In this document: positions 33,038-40,524 of the stretch, in pieces
How the letters are laid out: each line of letters starts with the position of its first letter
How positions within the stretch are numbered: position 1 is the first letter of the stretch
DNA from: Roseobacter sinensis
GTDB lineage: Bacteria > Pseudomonadota > Alphaproteobacteria > Rhodobacterales > Rhodobacteraceae
DNA length: 64,000 nucleotides
Reading direction: 5' to 3'
Assembly (NCBI RefSeq): GCF_025755255.1
Contig: NZ_JALIEB010000007.1
Location: 1 to 64,000, forward strand
Notes under the pieces: generated by a model
Database searches by the model: none
Seen by the model: only the letters and a program-made list of their open reading frames with translations
What the model was told of the DNA's origin: nothing
Translations under genes and position numbers: made by a program

Positions 33038-34478
33038 CATTCGAACCGACGCTGGTGATGGCGTGTGCTGTCGCGATGTCGTCGCGCAGCGCCTGATGCA
33101 GCCGCATCTGCGCGTTCCGATCCGGCGTGCGCAGAATATGCGCGGGATGCAGCGAGATCAGCACCGGTCCGCCATGTCGCCCCTGCTCGATCTGGCCCCG
33201 ACGCGCCATGATGCGCGCGCCATCTCCGGTGAGCGCCTGCGCCGCGACAGCCCCCAGAGCGAGCACAATCCGGGGGTGCAGGCGGGCAAGCTCCGCGTCG
33301 AGCCACCAGCGGCAGTGCGCGATCTCGCTGCTGTTCGGCCGCTGGTGAAGACGGCGCTTGCCGCGGGTGACATATTTGAAGTGCTTGACCGCATTCGTAA
33401 GGTAAACCTCGGCCCGGGACACGCCCGCCGCCTGCAAAGCTGCGTCCAGCGCCTGGCCAGCGGGTCCGACAAAAGGGCGGCCCTGCAGATCCTCCTGATC
33501 TCCCGGCTGCTCGCCCACGATCATCAATTCGGCGGTCTCTGGCCCTTCGCCCTGCACCGCCTGCGTCGCACCGCTGTGAAGTGGGCAACGTGTGCATCCT
33601 GCTAGGGCCGCTGCAAACCCCGCCTTCGGCGCGCTCCAGTGATCCGGCGCTTCGGCCTGCGCTGCCGCCTGCACACGTGTGGTGCGTGCAGGCGGCAAGG
33701 TGGGGGCGGCCGCCGCCATGGCCCGGGCGCGGGCCGGGGCCCCGGCGATGAGCTCCGGAATGCTCGCAGCCTCGGGCATGTTGTGCCAGTACTTCTTGGG
33801 CATCTCGGAGGTCATCGCTTGCACCTTCAACCGCGCGGGGTTGAAGATGTTGCGGAAGTAGGTCACCCAAAGCCCCTCACTGGCATCCTCGGGCAACTCC
33901 GGGCGCGGCACATCCAGCGCAAAGCGCAAGCGCCCGTCCTCGAAGATCGCCGAAACATCCGGCGTGAAAATCCGCCAGTCCATATCCGCAAAACGCCGCG
34001 CGAAGAAGGTGGCGGTGAACTCCACCGTGTGGTGCGTGGGTTCGAACCAGGCGGCGAAACTGCGGCGCGTGGCGCCCGGGTCTCCGATCTCGCGGAACCG
34101 CACGAAGGCCTTCATCTTGTGTTTACAGCGGTGCACCGCCTTCTCCATCCGCCGCAGGTGAGCCAAGGCCGGGTCGCCCCGGTCAGCGATAAGCCGGGGC
34201 TCCTTTTGCAGCCGCCAGAGAAATGCGTAGAGCCGGTCGAACCGGTCGGCATCGCTGTGCCAGATCACCGCGTTGCTCATGGCCGCAAAGGCGCGCGGCA
34301 CGCGGATCTCGCGGGTTGCAGGCGGCACCTGCGCCTCGGCATCGAACAGCCCCTGCGGTGCATCGCTGTCTGTCCAGCGCAAGTCTTCCGGTGGCACGCC
34401 CGCACTCAAGACCCCCCGCGCGGCGCGGCGCCACGCGGCCTCGGTTCCGATCCGGGGCAGGGTGACACGCTTGGTCAA
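33018..34478 (-). CDS. DUF4130-UdgX fusion uracil-DNA glycosylase
   Basis: 486 residues. The N-terminal DUF4130 domain (about 1-250; HSDADRFDRLYAFLWRLQ, HTVEFTATFFARRF) is fused to a family 4-like uracil-DNA glycosylase of the UdgX type (about 280-480). It shows the 4Fe-4S cysteines (CTRCPLH), motif A GEQPGDQEDLQGRPFVGPAG, the UdgX-specific KRRLHQRP loop whose His forms a covalent bond with the uracil-site deoxyribose in characterised UdgX, and LHPAHILR. It therefore probably binds uracil-DNA irreversibly. Its start overlaps the stop of the radical SAM gene by 4 bp (ATGA), so the two are translated together. Confidence 0.9.
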   Translation of the reverse strand: MTKRVTLPRIGTEAAWRRAARGVLSAGVPPEDLRWTDSDAPQGLFDAEAQVPPATREIRVPRAFAAMSNAVIWHSDADRFDRLYAFLWRLQKEPRLIADRGDPALAHLRRMEKAVHRCKHKMKAFVRFREIGDPGATRRSFAAWFEPTHHTVEFTATFFARRFADMDWRIFTPDVSAIFEDGRLRFALDVPRPELPEDASEGLWVTYFRNIFNPARLKVQAMTSEMPKKYWHNMPEAASIPELIAGAPARARAMAAAAPTLPPARTTRVQAAAQAEAPDHWSAPKAGFAAALAGCTRCPLHSGATQAVQGEGPETAELMIVGEQPGDQEDLQGRPFVGPAGQALDAALQAAGVSRAEVYLTNAVKHFKYVTRGKRRLHQRPNSSEIAHCRWWLDAELARLHPRIVLALGAVAAQALTGDGARIMARRGQIEQGRHGGPVLISLHPAHILRTPDRNAQMRLHQALRDDIATAHAITSVGSNVSRAGS

Positions 34479-35740
34479 AACAGGCTCAGCTGTTCCGGCG
34501 GTGGGGTGAAGCGCGCGCGCAGATCAGCTCTGTCGGTCAGCGCGCCGGGGGTCCACCCCTGCGCCGTGACGAAGGGCTGTGCTTTCTTCATCGACGCGCC
34601 GATGCGCAGCAGATCGTCATAGCGCAGCCGCCGGTGCCGCCGCGTGCCGAGGATGCGATTGACCGTCTTCACGCCAAACCCGGGCACGCGCAGCAGCATC
34701 TCGCGCGAGGCGCGGTTCACATCCACCGGGAACTGCGCGCGGTTGGCGAGCGCCCAGGCGAGCTTGGGGTCCACCTCCAGATCGAGGTTGCCGTTCGGTG
34801 CCACGCCGGTGATCTCATCCAGTTGAAAATCATAGAACCGCAGCAGCCAATCCGCCTGGTAGAGCCGATGCTCGCGTTGCAAGGGTGGGCTGACCAGCGG
34901 CAGCCGTGCGGACGCATCCGGGATCGGTGAAAATGCCGAGTAATAGACGCGCTTCAATCCATAAGAACCATAAAGCCGCGTGGACTGGCCCAGAATGGTT
35001 GCGTCATTGGCCCCATCTGCTCCGACGATCACCTGCGTCGATTGCCCGGCGGGCGCAAACCGCGGCGGGCGCTTGCCCGTGTGGCTGCGCTCCTTCGCCG
35101 CCTGCCGCCGGAGCCGCACATCCGCCATCGCGCGGCGGATCTGGTCCGGGCTCTTCTCCGGCGCGTGTTGCCTGACCGAGGCATCGGTGGGCAGCTCCAC
35201 ATTGATCGATAGCCGATCCGCCAGCCGCCCGGCCTCGTCAATAAGCTCTGGTGCGGCGTCGGGAATGGTCTTCAGATGAATATATCCTCTGAAATTCTCT
35301 TCCTCCCGCAGCTTGCGCGCGATCCGCACCATATCGGCCATGGTTGCATCGGGAGAGCGGATGATGCCGGACGACAGAAACAGCCCTTCGATATAGTTGC
35401 GCCGGTAGAATTCGATGGTGAGCGACACAACCTCCTCCACCGAGAAGCGCGCACGCTGCACATTCGAGGACACGCGGTTTATGCAATAGGCGCAGTCGTA
35501 GATGCAGAAATTCGTCATCAGGATCTTCAGCAGGCTGATGCAGCGCCCGTCCGGGGCGTAGGCGTGGCAGATGCCCGAGCCTTCGTTCGAGCCCAACCCC
35601 TTGCCGTCCCGGCTGTCGCGGCGGGTCGAGCCGGAGGACGCGCAGGAGGCATCGTATTTGGCCGCATCACTGAGGATCGCCAGTTTTTCTTTCAGGGATC
35701 GCTTTGCCATATGTTCTTGATATGTTCCATTGCTCGCCAT
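34475..35740 (-). CDS. UdgX-linked radical SAM protein, putative DNA modification/repair
   Basis: 421 residues. Radical SAM core with the cluster motif C-I-Y-D-C-A-Y-C near residue 80, preceded by the family-typical KYDASCASSGS and followed by LFLSSGI. A C-terminal helix-hairpin-helix-like DNA-binding segment (MLLRVPGFGVKTVNRIL) suggests it acts on DNA. This family is known mainly from its constant pairing with DUF4130-UdgX proteins, and its reaction has not been established to my knowledge. It is the promoter-proximal gene of the pair. An alternative ATG 10 codons in (35710) is possible; AGG precedes the one chosen. Confidence 0.87.
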   Translation of the reverse strand: MASNGTYQEHMAKRSLKEKLAILSDAAKYDASCASSGSTRRDSRDGKGLGSNEGSGICHAYAPDGRCISLLKILMTNFCIYDCAYCINRVSSNVQRARFSVEEVVSLTIEFYRRNYIEGLFLSSGIIRSPDATMADMVRIARKLREEENFRGYIHLKTIPDAAPELIDEAGRLADRLSINVELPTDASVRQHAPEKSPDQIRRAMADVRLRRQAAKERSHTGKRPPRFAPAGQSTQVIVGADGANDATILGQSTRLYGSYGLKRVYYSAFSPIPDASARLPLVSPPLQREHRLYQADWLLRFYDFQLDEITGVAPNGNLDLEVDPKLAWALANRAQFPVDVNRASREMLLRVPGFGVKTVNRILGTRRHRRLRYDDLLRIGASMKKAQPFVTAQGWTPGALTDRADLRARFTPPPEQLSLF

Positions 35741-35887
35741 GGCAAGCCTAGCGCCCTGCGACCTCTTGGCACCCTTGGGAAAATGCGCTCAAAAAATAGT
35801 CATATCGCCCTCCCGTCGTACTCCGAAATGCTGCAGAGCAGCGTCGCCCGTTTACAAAGCACGATGCGCGGCGCGATCTAGGGGCCA

Positions 35888-36472
35888 ATGACGGGGAAGA
35901 TGTCCATAATCGTGGTGGAGGCGGATCGGGATCGCGGGATGCAGATCGCCGAGGGGCTGCAACAGGCCGGCGAGTTCGATGTTCAGGTGATATCGGAGCT
36001 GACGCACCTCGCGCAGGAAATCGCCGCCCGGCAGCCTGATATCGTTCTGATCGACATCGCCAATCCGTCTCGGGACACGCTCGAGGAACTGGCCTTGGCG
36101 TCCGGCCCGATGGACCGGCCGGTTGCAATGTTCGTGGATCGCTCCGAGGCGGGGCTGTCGGACGCCGCGATCGAGGCCGGCGTCTCGGCCTATGTGGTCG
36201 ACGGGCTGCACCCGGCGCGCGTGAAACCGGTGCTCGATGCGGCGATTGCGAGGTTCCGCATGTTCCAGCGGATGCGGGTGGAACTGGCCGAGACCAAGCG
36301 GGCCCTCGAAGAGCGCAAGCTGATCGACCGTGCCAAGGGCATGATCATGAAGGCGCGCGGTGTCGAGGAGGAGGAGGCCTACGCTATCTTGCGGAAAGCC
36401 GCGATGGATCAGGGCAAGCGGGTGGCCGACGTGGCCTCGGCGCTGGTCACTGCCGCCGGGCTTCTGTCATGA
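35888..36472 (+). CDS. nasT: ANTAR-domain antitermination response regulator (NasT)
   Basis: 194 residues. The N-terminal receiver-like domain (SIIVVEADRDRGMQIAEGL, DIVLIDIANPS) is followed by a helical linker and a C-terminal ANTAR RNA-binding domain (ALEERKLIDRAKGMIMKARG, then EEEAYAILRKAAMD). NasT proteins bind paired hexaloop hairpins in nitrate-gene leaders and prevent termination; NasS sequesters NasT without nitrate. The start overlaps nothing upstream; ATG 35900 is an alternative, and neither has a strong ribosome site. It overlaps nasS by 4 bp. A matching RNA target is visible at 37759-37875. Confidence 0.92.
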   Translation: MTGKMSIIVVEADRDRGMQIAEGLQQAGEFDVQVISELTHLAQEIAARQPDIVLIDIANPSRDTLEELALASGPMDRPVAMFVDRSEAGLSDAAIEAGVSAYVVDGLHPARVKPVLDAAIARFRMFQRMRVELAETKRALEERKLIDRAKGMIMKARGVEEEEAYAILRKAAMDQGKRVADVASALVTAAGLLS

Positions 36473-37641
36473 GAACCGCAGCGCTTTCGGTCGGGTTCAT
36501 CCCCCTGGTGGACGCAGCGCCGCTGATCGTCGCGCAGGAGATGGGCTTTGCCGCACAGGAAGGCATCGCGCTCGAGCTGCGCCGCGCACCCTCGTGGTCA
36601 AGCCTGCGCGACATGCTGAGCTTCGGGCAGGTGGATGCCGCGCATATGCTCTCCACCGTGCCGGTGGCTGTGGCCATGGGGCTCGGTGGCGGCGGCACGC
36701 CACTCGCGGCGGTCTCGGTGATGTCGGTGAACGGCAATGTGGTTGGCGTCAACCGCGTACTGGAAGAGCGGCTGCGTGGCGCCGGCTTTGGGTTCGATTT
36801 CTTCGATGCCCGCGCCGCGGGAGTGGCGCTGTCTCAGGTCAGCGACACGCCGCTGCGCGTGGGTGTGCCCTTCCCCTTCTCCATGCATGCTGAACTGGTC
36901 TTCTACTGGTTGGCGAGCCTCGGCCCCGTCGCCGAGGGGCAGATCGAGATCAAGACCGTGCCGCCACCGCTGATGGCAGAGGCCATCGAGGCGGGCGAGA
37001 TCGACGCCTTCTGCGTGGGCGAACCCTGGGGGTCCCGCACTGTCGAGAAAGGGGTTGGCGCGCTCCTGCTGCCCGGGGCCGCGATCTGGAATTTCGCCCC
37101 GGAGAAGGTGCTGGCCGTGCGGCAGGACTGGGCCGAGACAGAGCGCTCCTTGCTCTTTCGTCTGATCCGCACGGTGTGGCGGGCAGGGCGGTGGTTGGCG
37201 GAGCCGGGATCGATCCTGCTCGCGACCGAGCTGCTAAGTAGGCCCGCCTACCTCGACCTTGCGCCCGAGCTTATCGAGCGTGCGCTGACCGGGCGGCTCA
37301 CGATCAATGCCACTGGAGAAGAGCGCGACACGCCGCAATTTGTTGAGTTCGCGCGCGGGGCGGCCAACTTTCCTTGGCGCAGCCAGGCGGAGTGGATCGG
37401 CCACCAGATGGCCTTGCGCACCGGCCATGACCCGGCCGCCGCTCGCGAGGCTGCCGCACAGGTCTATCGGACCGATCTGTTCCGGGCGGCTTTGAAGGGA
37501 ACCAGCGCCGATTTGCCCGGTGCGTCGTCGAAAATCGAAGGCGCTCTGGACGCGGACACCGCCGTGGCCTCCGCCGCAGGCCGCGTGATTCTGTGCCGTG
37601 ATCGGTTCTTCGATGGGCGCACATTTGAGCCGACGGGCTGA
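36469..37641 (+). CDS. nasS: Nitrate sensor, cytoplasmic NrtA-like protein (NasS)
   Basis: 390 residues, homologous to the nitrate-binding protein NrtA/CmpA but with no signal peptide: it starts directly at RTAALSVGFIPLVDAAPLIVA. The fold landmarks shared with NrtA are present (FGQVDAAHMLSTVPVAVAMG, VGVPFPFSMHAELVFYWLASLG, DAFCVGEPWG). A cytosolic NrtA-like protein coupled by a 4-bp overlap to an ANTAR regulator is the NasS arrangement: it holds NasT when nitrate or nitrite is absent and releases it on binding. It sits directly upstream of the transporter gene leader it is expected to control. Confidence 0.9.
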   Translation: MRTAALSVGFIPLVDAAPLIVAQEMGFAAQEGIALELRRAPSWSSLRDMLSFGQVDAAHMLSTVPVAVAMGLGGGGTPLAAVSVMSVNGNVVGVNRVLEERLRGAGFGFDFFDARAAGVALSQVSDTPLRVGVPFPFSMHAELVFYWLASLGPVAEGQIEIKTVPPPLMAEAIEAGEIDAFCVGEPWGSRTVEKGVGALLLPGAAIWNFAPEKVLAVRQDWAETERSLLFRLIRTVWRAGRWLAEPGSILLATELLSRPAYLDLAPELIERALTGRLTINATGEERDTPQFVEFARGAANFPWRSQAEWIGHQMALRTGHDPAAAREAAAQVYRTDLFRAALKGTSADLPGASSKIEGALDADTAVASAAGRVILCRDRFFDGRTFEPTG

Positions 37642-37644
37642 TTG

Positions 37645-37661
37645 TGCACGAATTTTGTGCA
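37645..37661. promoter_or_regulatory. NtrC-type binding site before nrtA leader
   Basis: TGCAC-N7-GTGCA (17 bp) matches the outer arms of the NtrC consensus TGCACYANNNTGGTGCA exactly; the centre is AT-rich GAATTTT. It lies about 100 bp upstream of a possible promoter (TTGATC at 37720, CATAAC at 37744, 18-bp spacer) that would start transcription just before the first leader hairpin. It implies nitrogen-limitation control on top of nitrate-responsive antitermination. Confidence 0.6.
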
Positions 37662-37758
37662 CATGCGGCGCCTCTGCTGCTGCGATGCAGAAAGTTTTCC
37701 GAAAATCGAAGCAAGCCGCTTGATCGCTTGAGGTGCCGGTCTGCATAACTCCGATACA

Positions 37759-37824
37759 GACACGCAAAGATGCGCGTCCTCGAAATATGCCCCTCGATCG
37801 GGGTTACACTGAGCAAAGCCGCTC
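37759..37824 (+). ncRNA. ANTAR RNA element (two hexaloop hairpins) in the nrtA leader
   Basis: Hairpin P1: GACACGC (37759-37765), loop AAAGAT, GCGCGTC (37772-37778), one A-C mismatch. Hairpin P2: GAGC (37811-37814), loop AAAGCC, GCTC (37821-37824). Both loops are hexanucleotides with A at position 1 and G at position 4, the conserved identity in ANTAR targets. The 3' half of P2 and part of its loop are also the 5' arm of the terminator at 37816-37875, so the two structures exclude each other. NasT binding to P1-P2 should let transcription continue into nrtA. Confidence 0.8.
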
Positions 37825-37875
37825 GACCTTCACCGCCTCTCTCCTCCCCGGCGGTTCAGGTCGGCGGCTTTTTTT
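37816..37875 (+). terminator. Intrinsic terminator in the nrtA leader, controlled by NasT
   Basis: AAGCCGC pairs with GCGGCTT, CGACC with GGTCG, and ACCGCC with GGCGGT around a 12-nt loop. The stem runs straight into seven T (37869-37875), a classical Rho-independent terminator 41 bp before the nrtA ATG. Its 5' arm begins inside the P2 hexaloop, so P2 formation blocks it. Confidence 0.85.
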
Positions 37876-37915
37876 CTTGCCCGGACAGCCGGGCGCGAGA
37901 GCGAAAGGCTTTGAT

Positions 37916-39283
37916 ATGAAACACATTCTCCTCGGTCTGGCAGCGGCTGCCTTGACCACGGGACCGGCCCTGGCGCAGTCCTTGGAATTGGAAAAGGACG
38001 AGCTGACCTTCGGCTTCATCAAACTGACAGACATGGCGCCGCTCGCGGTTGCCTATGAGAATGGCTACTTCCTCGACGAGGGGCTCTTCGTCACGCTGGA
38101 GGCGCAGGCCAACTGGAAGGTGCTGCTCGACGGCGTGATCGACGGCCAGCTCGATGGCGCGCACATGCTCGCGGGACAGCCGCTCGCCGCCACCATCGGC
38201 TTCGGGACGGAGGCGCATATCATCACGCCTTTCTCGATGGACCTCAACGGCAACGGCATTACCGTCTCCAACGAGGTTTGGGAAATGATGAAGCCGAACA
38301 TCCCGAAGATGGATGACGGCCGCCCGCAGCACCCGATCAGCGCAGAGGCGCTGGCGCCGGTCGTGCAGTCATTCAAAGACAAGGGCGAGCCCTTCAACAT
38401 GGGCATGGTGTTCCCGGTCTCGACGCACAACTACGAGCTGCGCTACTGGCTTGCGGCAGGTGGTCTGCACCCCGGCTACTACAGCCCCGAGAATATCTCC
38501 GGCCAGATTGGCGCGGATGTCTTCCTCTCCGTAACGCCGCCGCCGCAGATGCCGGCAACCTTGGAGGCGGGCACGATCCACGGCTACTGCGTGGGCGAGC
38601 CCTGGAACCAGCAGGCCGTCTTCAAAGGCATCGGCGTGCCGGTGATCACTGACTACCAGCTCTGGAAGAACAACCCCGAGAAGGTTTTTGGCATCACCGC
38701 CGAGTTCGCCGAGCAGTATCCGAACACGACGCTGGCCATCACCAAGGCGCTAATTCGCGCGGCGATCTGGCTCGATGAGAACGACAACGCCAATCGTCCG
38801 GCCGCCGTGGAAATCCTGAGCCAACCGGAGTACGTGGGCGCGGACTATGACGTGATCGCCAATTCCATGACCGGCTTCTTCGAGTTCGAGAAGGGCGACA
38901 AGCGCGACATCCCCGACTTCAACGTCTTCTTCCGCTACAATGCGACCTATCCCTTCTACTCCGATGCGATCTGGTACCTGACGCAGATGCGCCGCTGGGG
39001 GCAGATCGACGAGGCGAAGGACGACCAGTGGTATCACGACGTGGCCAAGGACGTGTACAAGCCCGAGATCTATCTCGCCGCCGCGCGCCTGCTGGTGGAT
39101 GAGGGCCTCGCCAACGAAGCGGACTTTCCCTGGGACAGCGATGGCTACAAGGCGGCAACCCCCGCTGAGGATATCATTGACGGCATTCCCTACGACGGCC
39201 GCAGCCCCAACGCCTACCTCGAAAGCCTGCCGATCGGCCTGAAGGGCGGCCAGACGGTGGTGGGCTCCGAGGTCCGCGGGTGA
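37916..39283 (+). CDS. nrtA: Nitrate ABC transporter substrate-binding protein (NrtA)
   Basis: 455 residues. Sec signal peptide (about residues 1-21, ending ALAQ), then the CmpA/NrtA fold: [76 protein letters not shown] and a tryptophan/tyrosine-rich end. It captures nitrate and/or nitrite in the periplasm for the NrtB/ATPase importer. I placed the start at this ATG because it begins the signal peptide; the longer frame would run through the leader terminator. It is the first structural gene of the transporter, controlled by the leader at 37759-37875. Confidence 0.92.
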   Translation: MKHILLGLAAAALTTGPALAQSLELEKDELTFGFIKLTDMAPLAVAYENGYFLDEGLFVTLEAQANWKVLLDGVIDGQLDGAHMLAGQPLAATIGFGTEAHIITPFSMDLNGNGITVSNEVWEMMKPNIPKMDDGRPQHPISAEALAPVVQSFKDKGEPFNMGMVFPVSTHNYELRYWLAAGGLHPGYYSPENISGQIGADVFLSVTPPPQMPATLEAGTIHGYCVGEPWNQQAVFKGIGVPVITDYQLWKNNPEKVFGITAEFAEQYPNTTLAITKALIRAAIWLDENDNANRPAAVEILSQPEYVGADYDVIANSMTGFFEFEKGDKRDIPDFNVFFRYNATYPFYSDAIWYLTQMRRWGQIDEAKDDQWYHDVAKDVYKPEIYLAAARLLVDEGLANEADFPWDSDGYKAATPAEDIIDGIPYDGRSPNAYLESLPIGLKGGQTVVGSEVRG

Positions 39284-39297
39284 CAGGGGCGGCGGTG

Positions 39298-39321
39298 CAA
39301 GGTGGCGTGAACACCACCTTG
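39298..39321 (+). terminator. Intercistronic hairpin between nrtA and nrtB
   Basis: CAAGGTGG (39298-39305), loop CGTGAACA and CCACCTTG (39314-39321) form a perfect 8-bp stem 14 bp after the nrtA stop. Flanking GGCGG and CCGCC can extend it. No T-run follows. It is likely a partial terminator or 3' stabiliser favouring nrtA mRNA over the membrane genes. Confidence 0.6.
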
Positions 39322-39397
39322 CCCCGCCGCGCGCTCCGCACCGACACATTCGCCCAGCACGCCAACACCCCTTAGATCCCCATCCAGGAGACCCCAG

Positions 39398-40480
39398 ATG
39401 ACCACAGTGGACCCGGATTTCGCCGCCGAAGAGGCTCGCGAGGCGCGCCGCGCCCGGCTCTTCACCCGCATCAACAAAGCCGATACCTGGTTTCAGGTTC
39501 TGGGGATCGCCTGGATCACCCCGATCGTAAAGGCCGCCGCCGGGGACAATCCGCGCGCCCAGATGAAGGACCTCTGGCGCCTCGCCGGCGTGCCGCTTTT
39601 GGCCATCTGCGCCTTCCTGCTGATGTGGGGCACACTGGCGCCGAAAGTTCAGACATCGCTGGGCGCCGTGCCCGGACCCGCGCAGGTCTGGGCTGAAGTG
39701 GTCAACCTGCACGAAGACGCCCAGGCCAAGGCCGCGAAAGAGGCCAAATTCAACGAGATGGTCGAGAAGCGGAACCAGAAGCTGATCGATGCGGGCAAGG
39801 CCGATCAGGTCAAGCAGGTCGCCTACACAGGTGCGCCGAGCTACTACACGCAGATCTGGACCTCGATCAAAACAGTGTTCTTCGGCTTCATGATCGCGAC
39901 GGTTGTGGCTGTCCCGCTGGGGATCGCGGCGGGCCTCTCGCCGACTGCGAATGCAGCCCTCAACCCCTTGATCCAGATCTTCAAGCCGGTCTCGCCGCTG
40001 GCCTGGCTGCCGATTGTGACCATGGTGGTTTCGGCCGTCTACGTAACGCAGGACGGCTGGTTCGCCAAATCCTTCCTGATCTCGGCCATCACCGTGACGC
40101 TCTGCTCGCTGTGGCCGACGCTGATCAACACGGCGCTTGGCGTGGCGAGCATCGACAAGGATTTGGTGAACGTCTCCAAGGTGTTGAAGATGAACACCTA
40201 CACCAAGATCACGAAACTGGTGCTGCCCTCTGCGCTGCCGCTGATCTTCACCGGTCTGCGCCTCAGCCTTGGTGTCGGCTGGATGGTCTTGATCGCCGCA
40301 GAGATGCTGGCGCAGAACCCAGGACTTGGAAAATTCGTCTGGGATGAGTTCCAGAACGGCTCCTCCAGTTCGCTCGCCAAGATCATGGTGGCGGTCTTCA
40401 CCATCGGGATCATCGGCTTCCTGCTCGACCGGGTGATGTACGCGCTGCAGTCGCTCTTCACCTTCACGAACAACCGCTAG
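39398..40480 (+). CDS. nrtB: Nitrate ABC transporter permease (NrtB)
   Basis: 360 residues. A long cytoplasmic N-terminus with one helix (about 68-85) and a charged periplasmic or linker segment (about 108-140) come before the BPD_transp_1 permease domain (about 165-350; GAPSYYTQIWTSIKTVFFGF, the NvskvLKMNTYTKITKLVLPSALP coupling loop, and LRLSLGVGWMVLIAAEML). It is the homodimeric channel of the nitrate importer. It lies 114 bp after nrtA across a hairpin and 44 bp before the ATPase gene. Nothing is unusual except the extended N-terminal half, which is common in NrtB. Confidence 0.9.
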   Translation: MTTVDPDFAAEEAREARRARLFTRINKADTWFQVLGIAWITPIVKAAAGDNPRAQMKDLWRLAGVPLLAICAFLLMWGTLAPKVQTSLGAVPGPAQVWAEVVNLHEDAQAKAAKEAKFNEMVEKRNQKLIDAGKADQVKQVAYTGAPSYYTQIWTSIKTVFFGFMIATVVAVPLGIAAGLSPTANAALNPLIQIFKPVSPLAWLPIVTMVVSAVYVTQDGWFAKSFLISAITVTLCSLWPTLINTALGVASIDKDLVNVSKVLKMNTYTKITKLVLPSALPLIFTGLRLSLGVGWMVLIAAEMLAQNPGLGKFVWDEFQNGSSSSLAKIMVAVFTIGIIGFLLDRVMYALQSLFTFTNNR

Positions 40481-40524
40481 CCTGCGCTCAAGCACCGAAG
40501 CGATAGCGCAACAAGGAGTCACCC

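Noticed and set aside
35766-35786. Possible sigma-54 promoter (TTGGCAC) before nasT
   Set aside because: The GG to GC distance is 17 bp instead of about 12, so the -24/-12 geometry fails.
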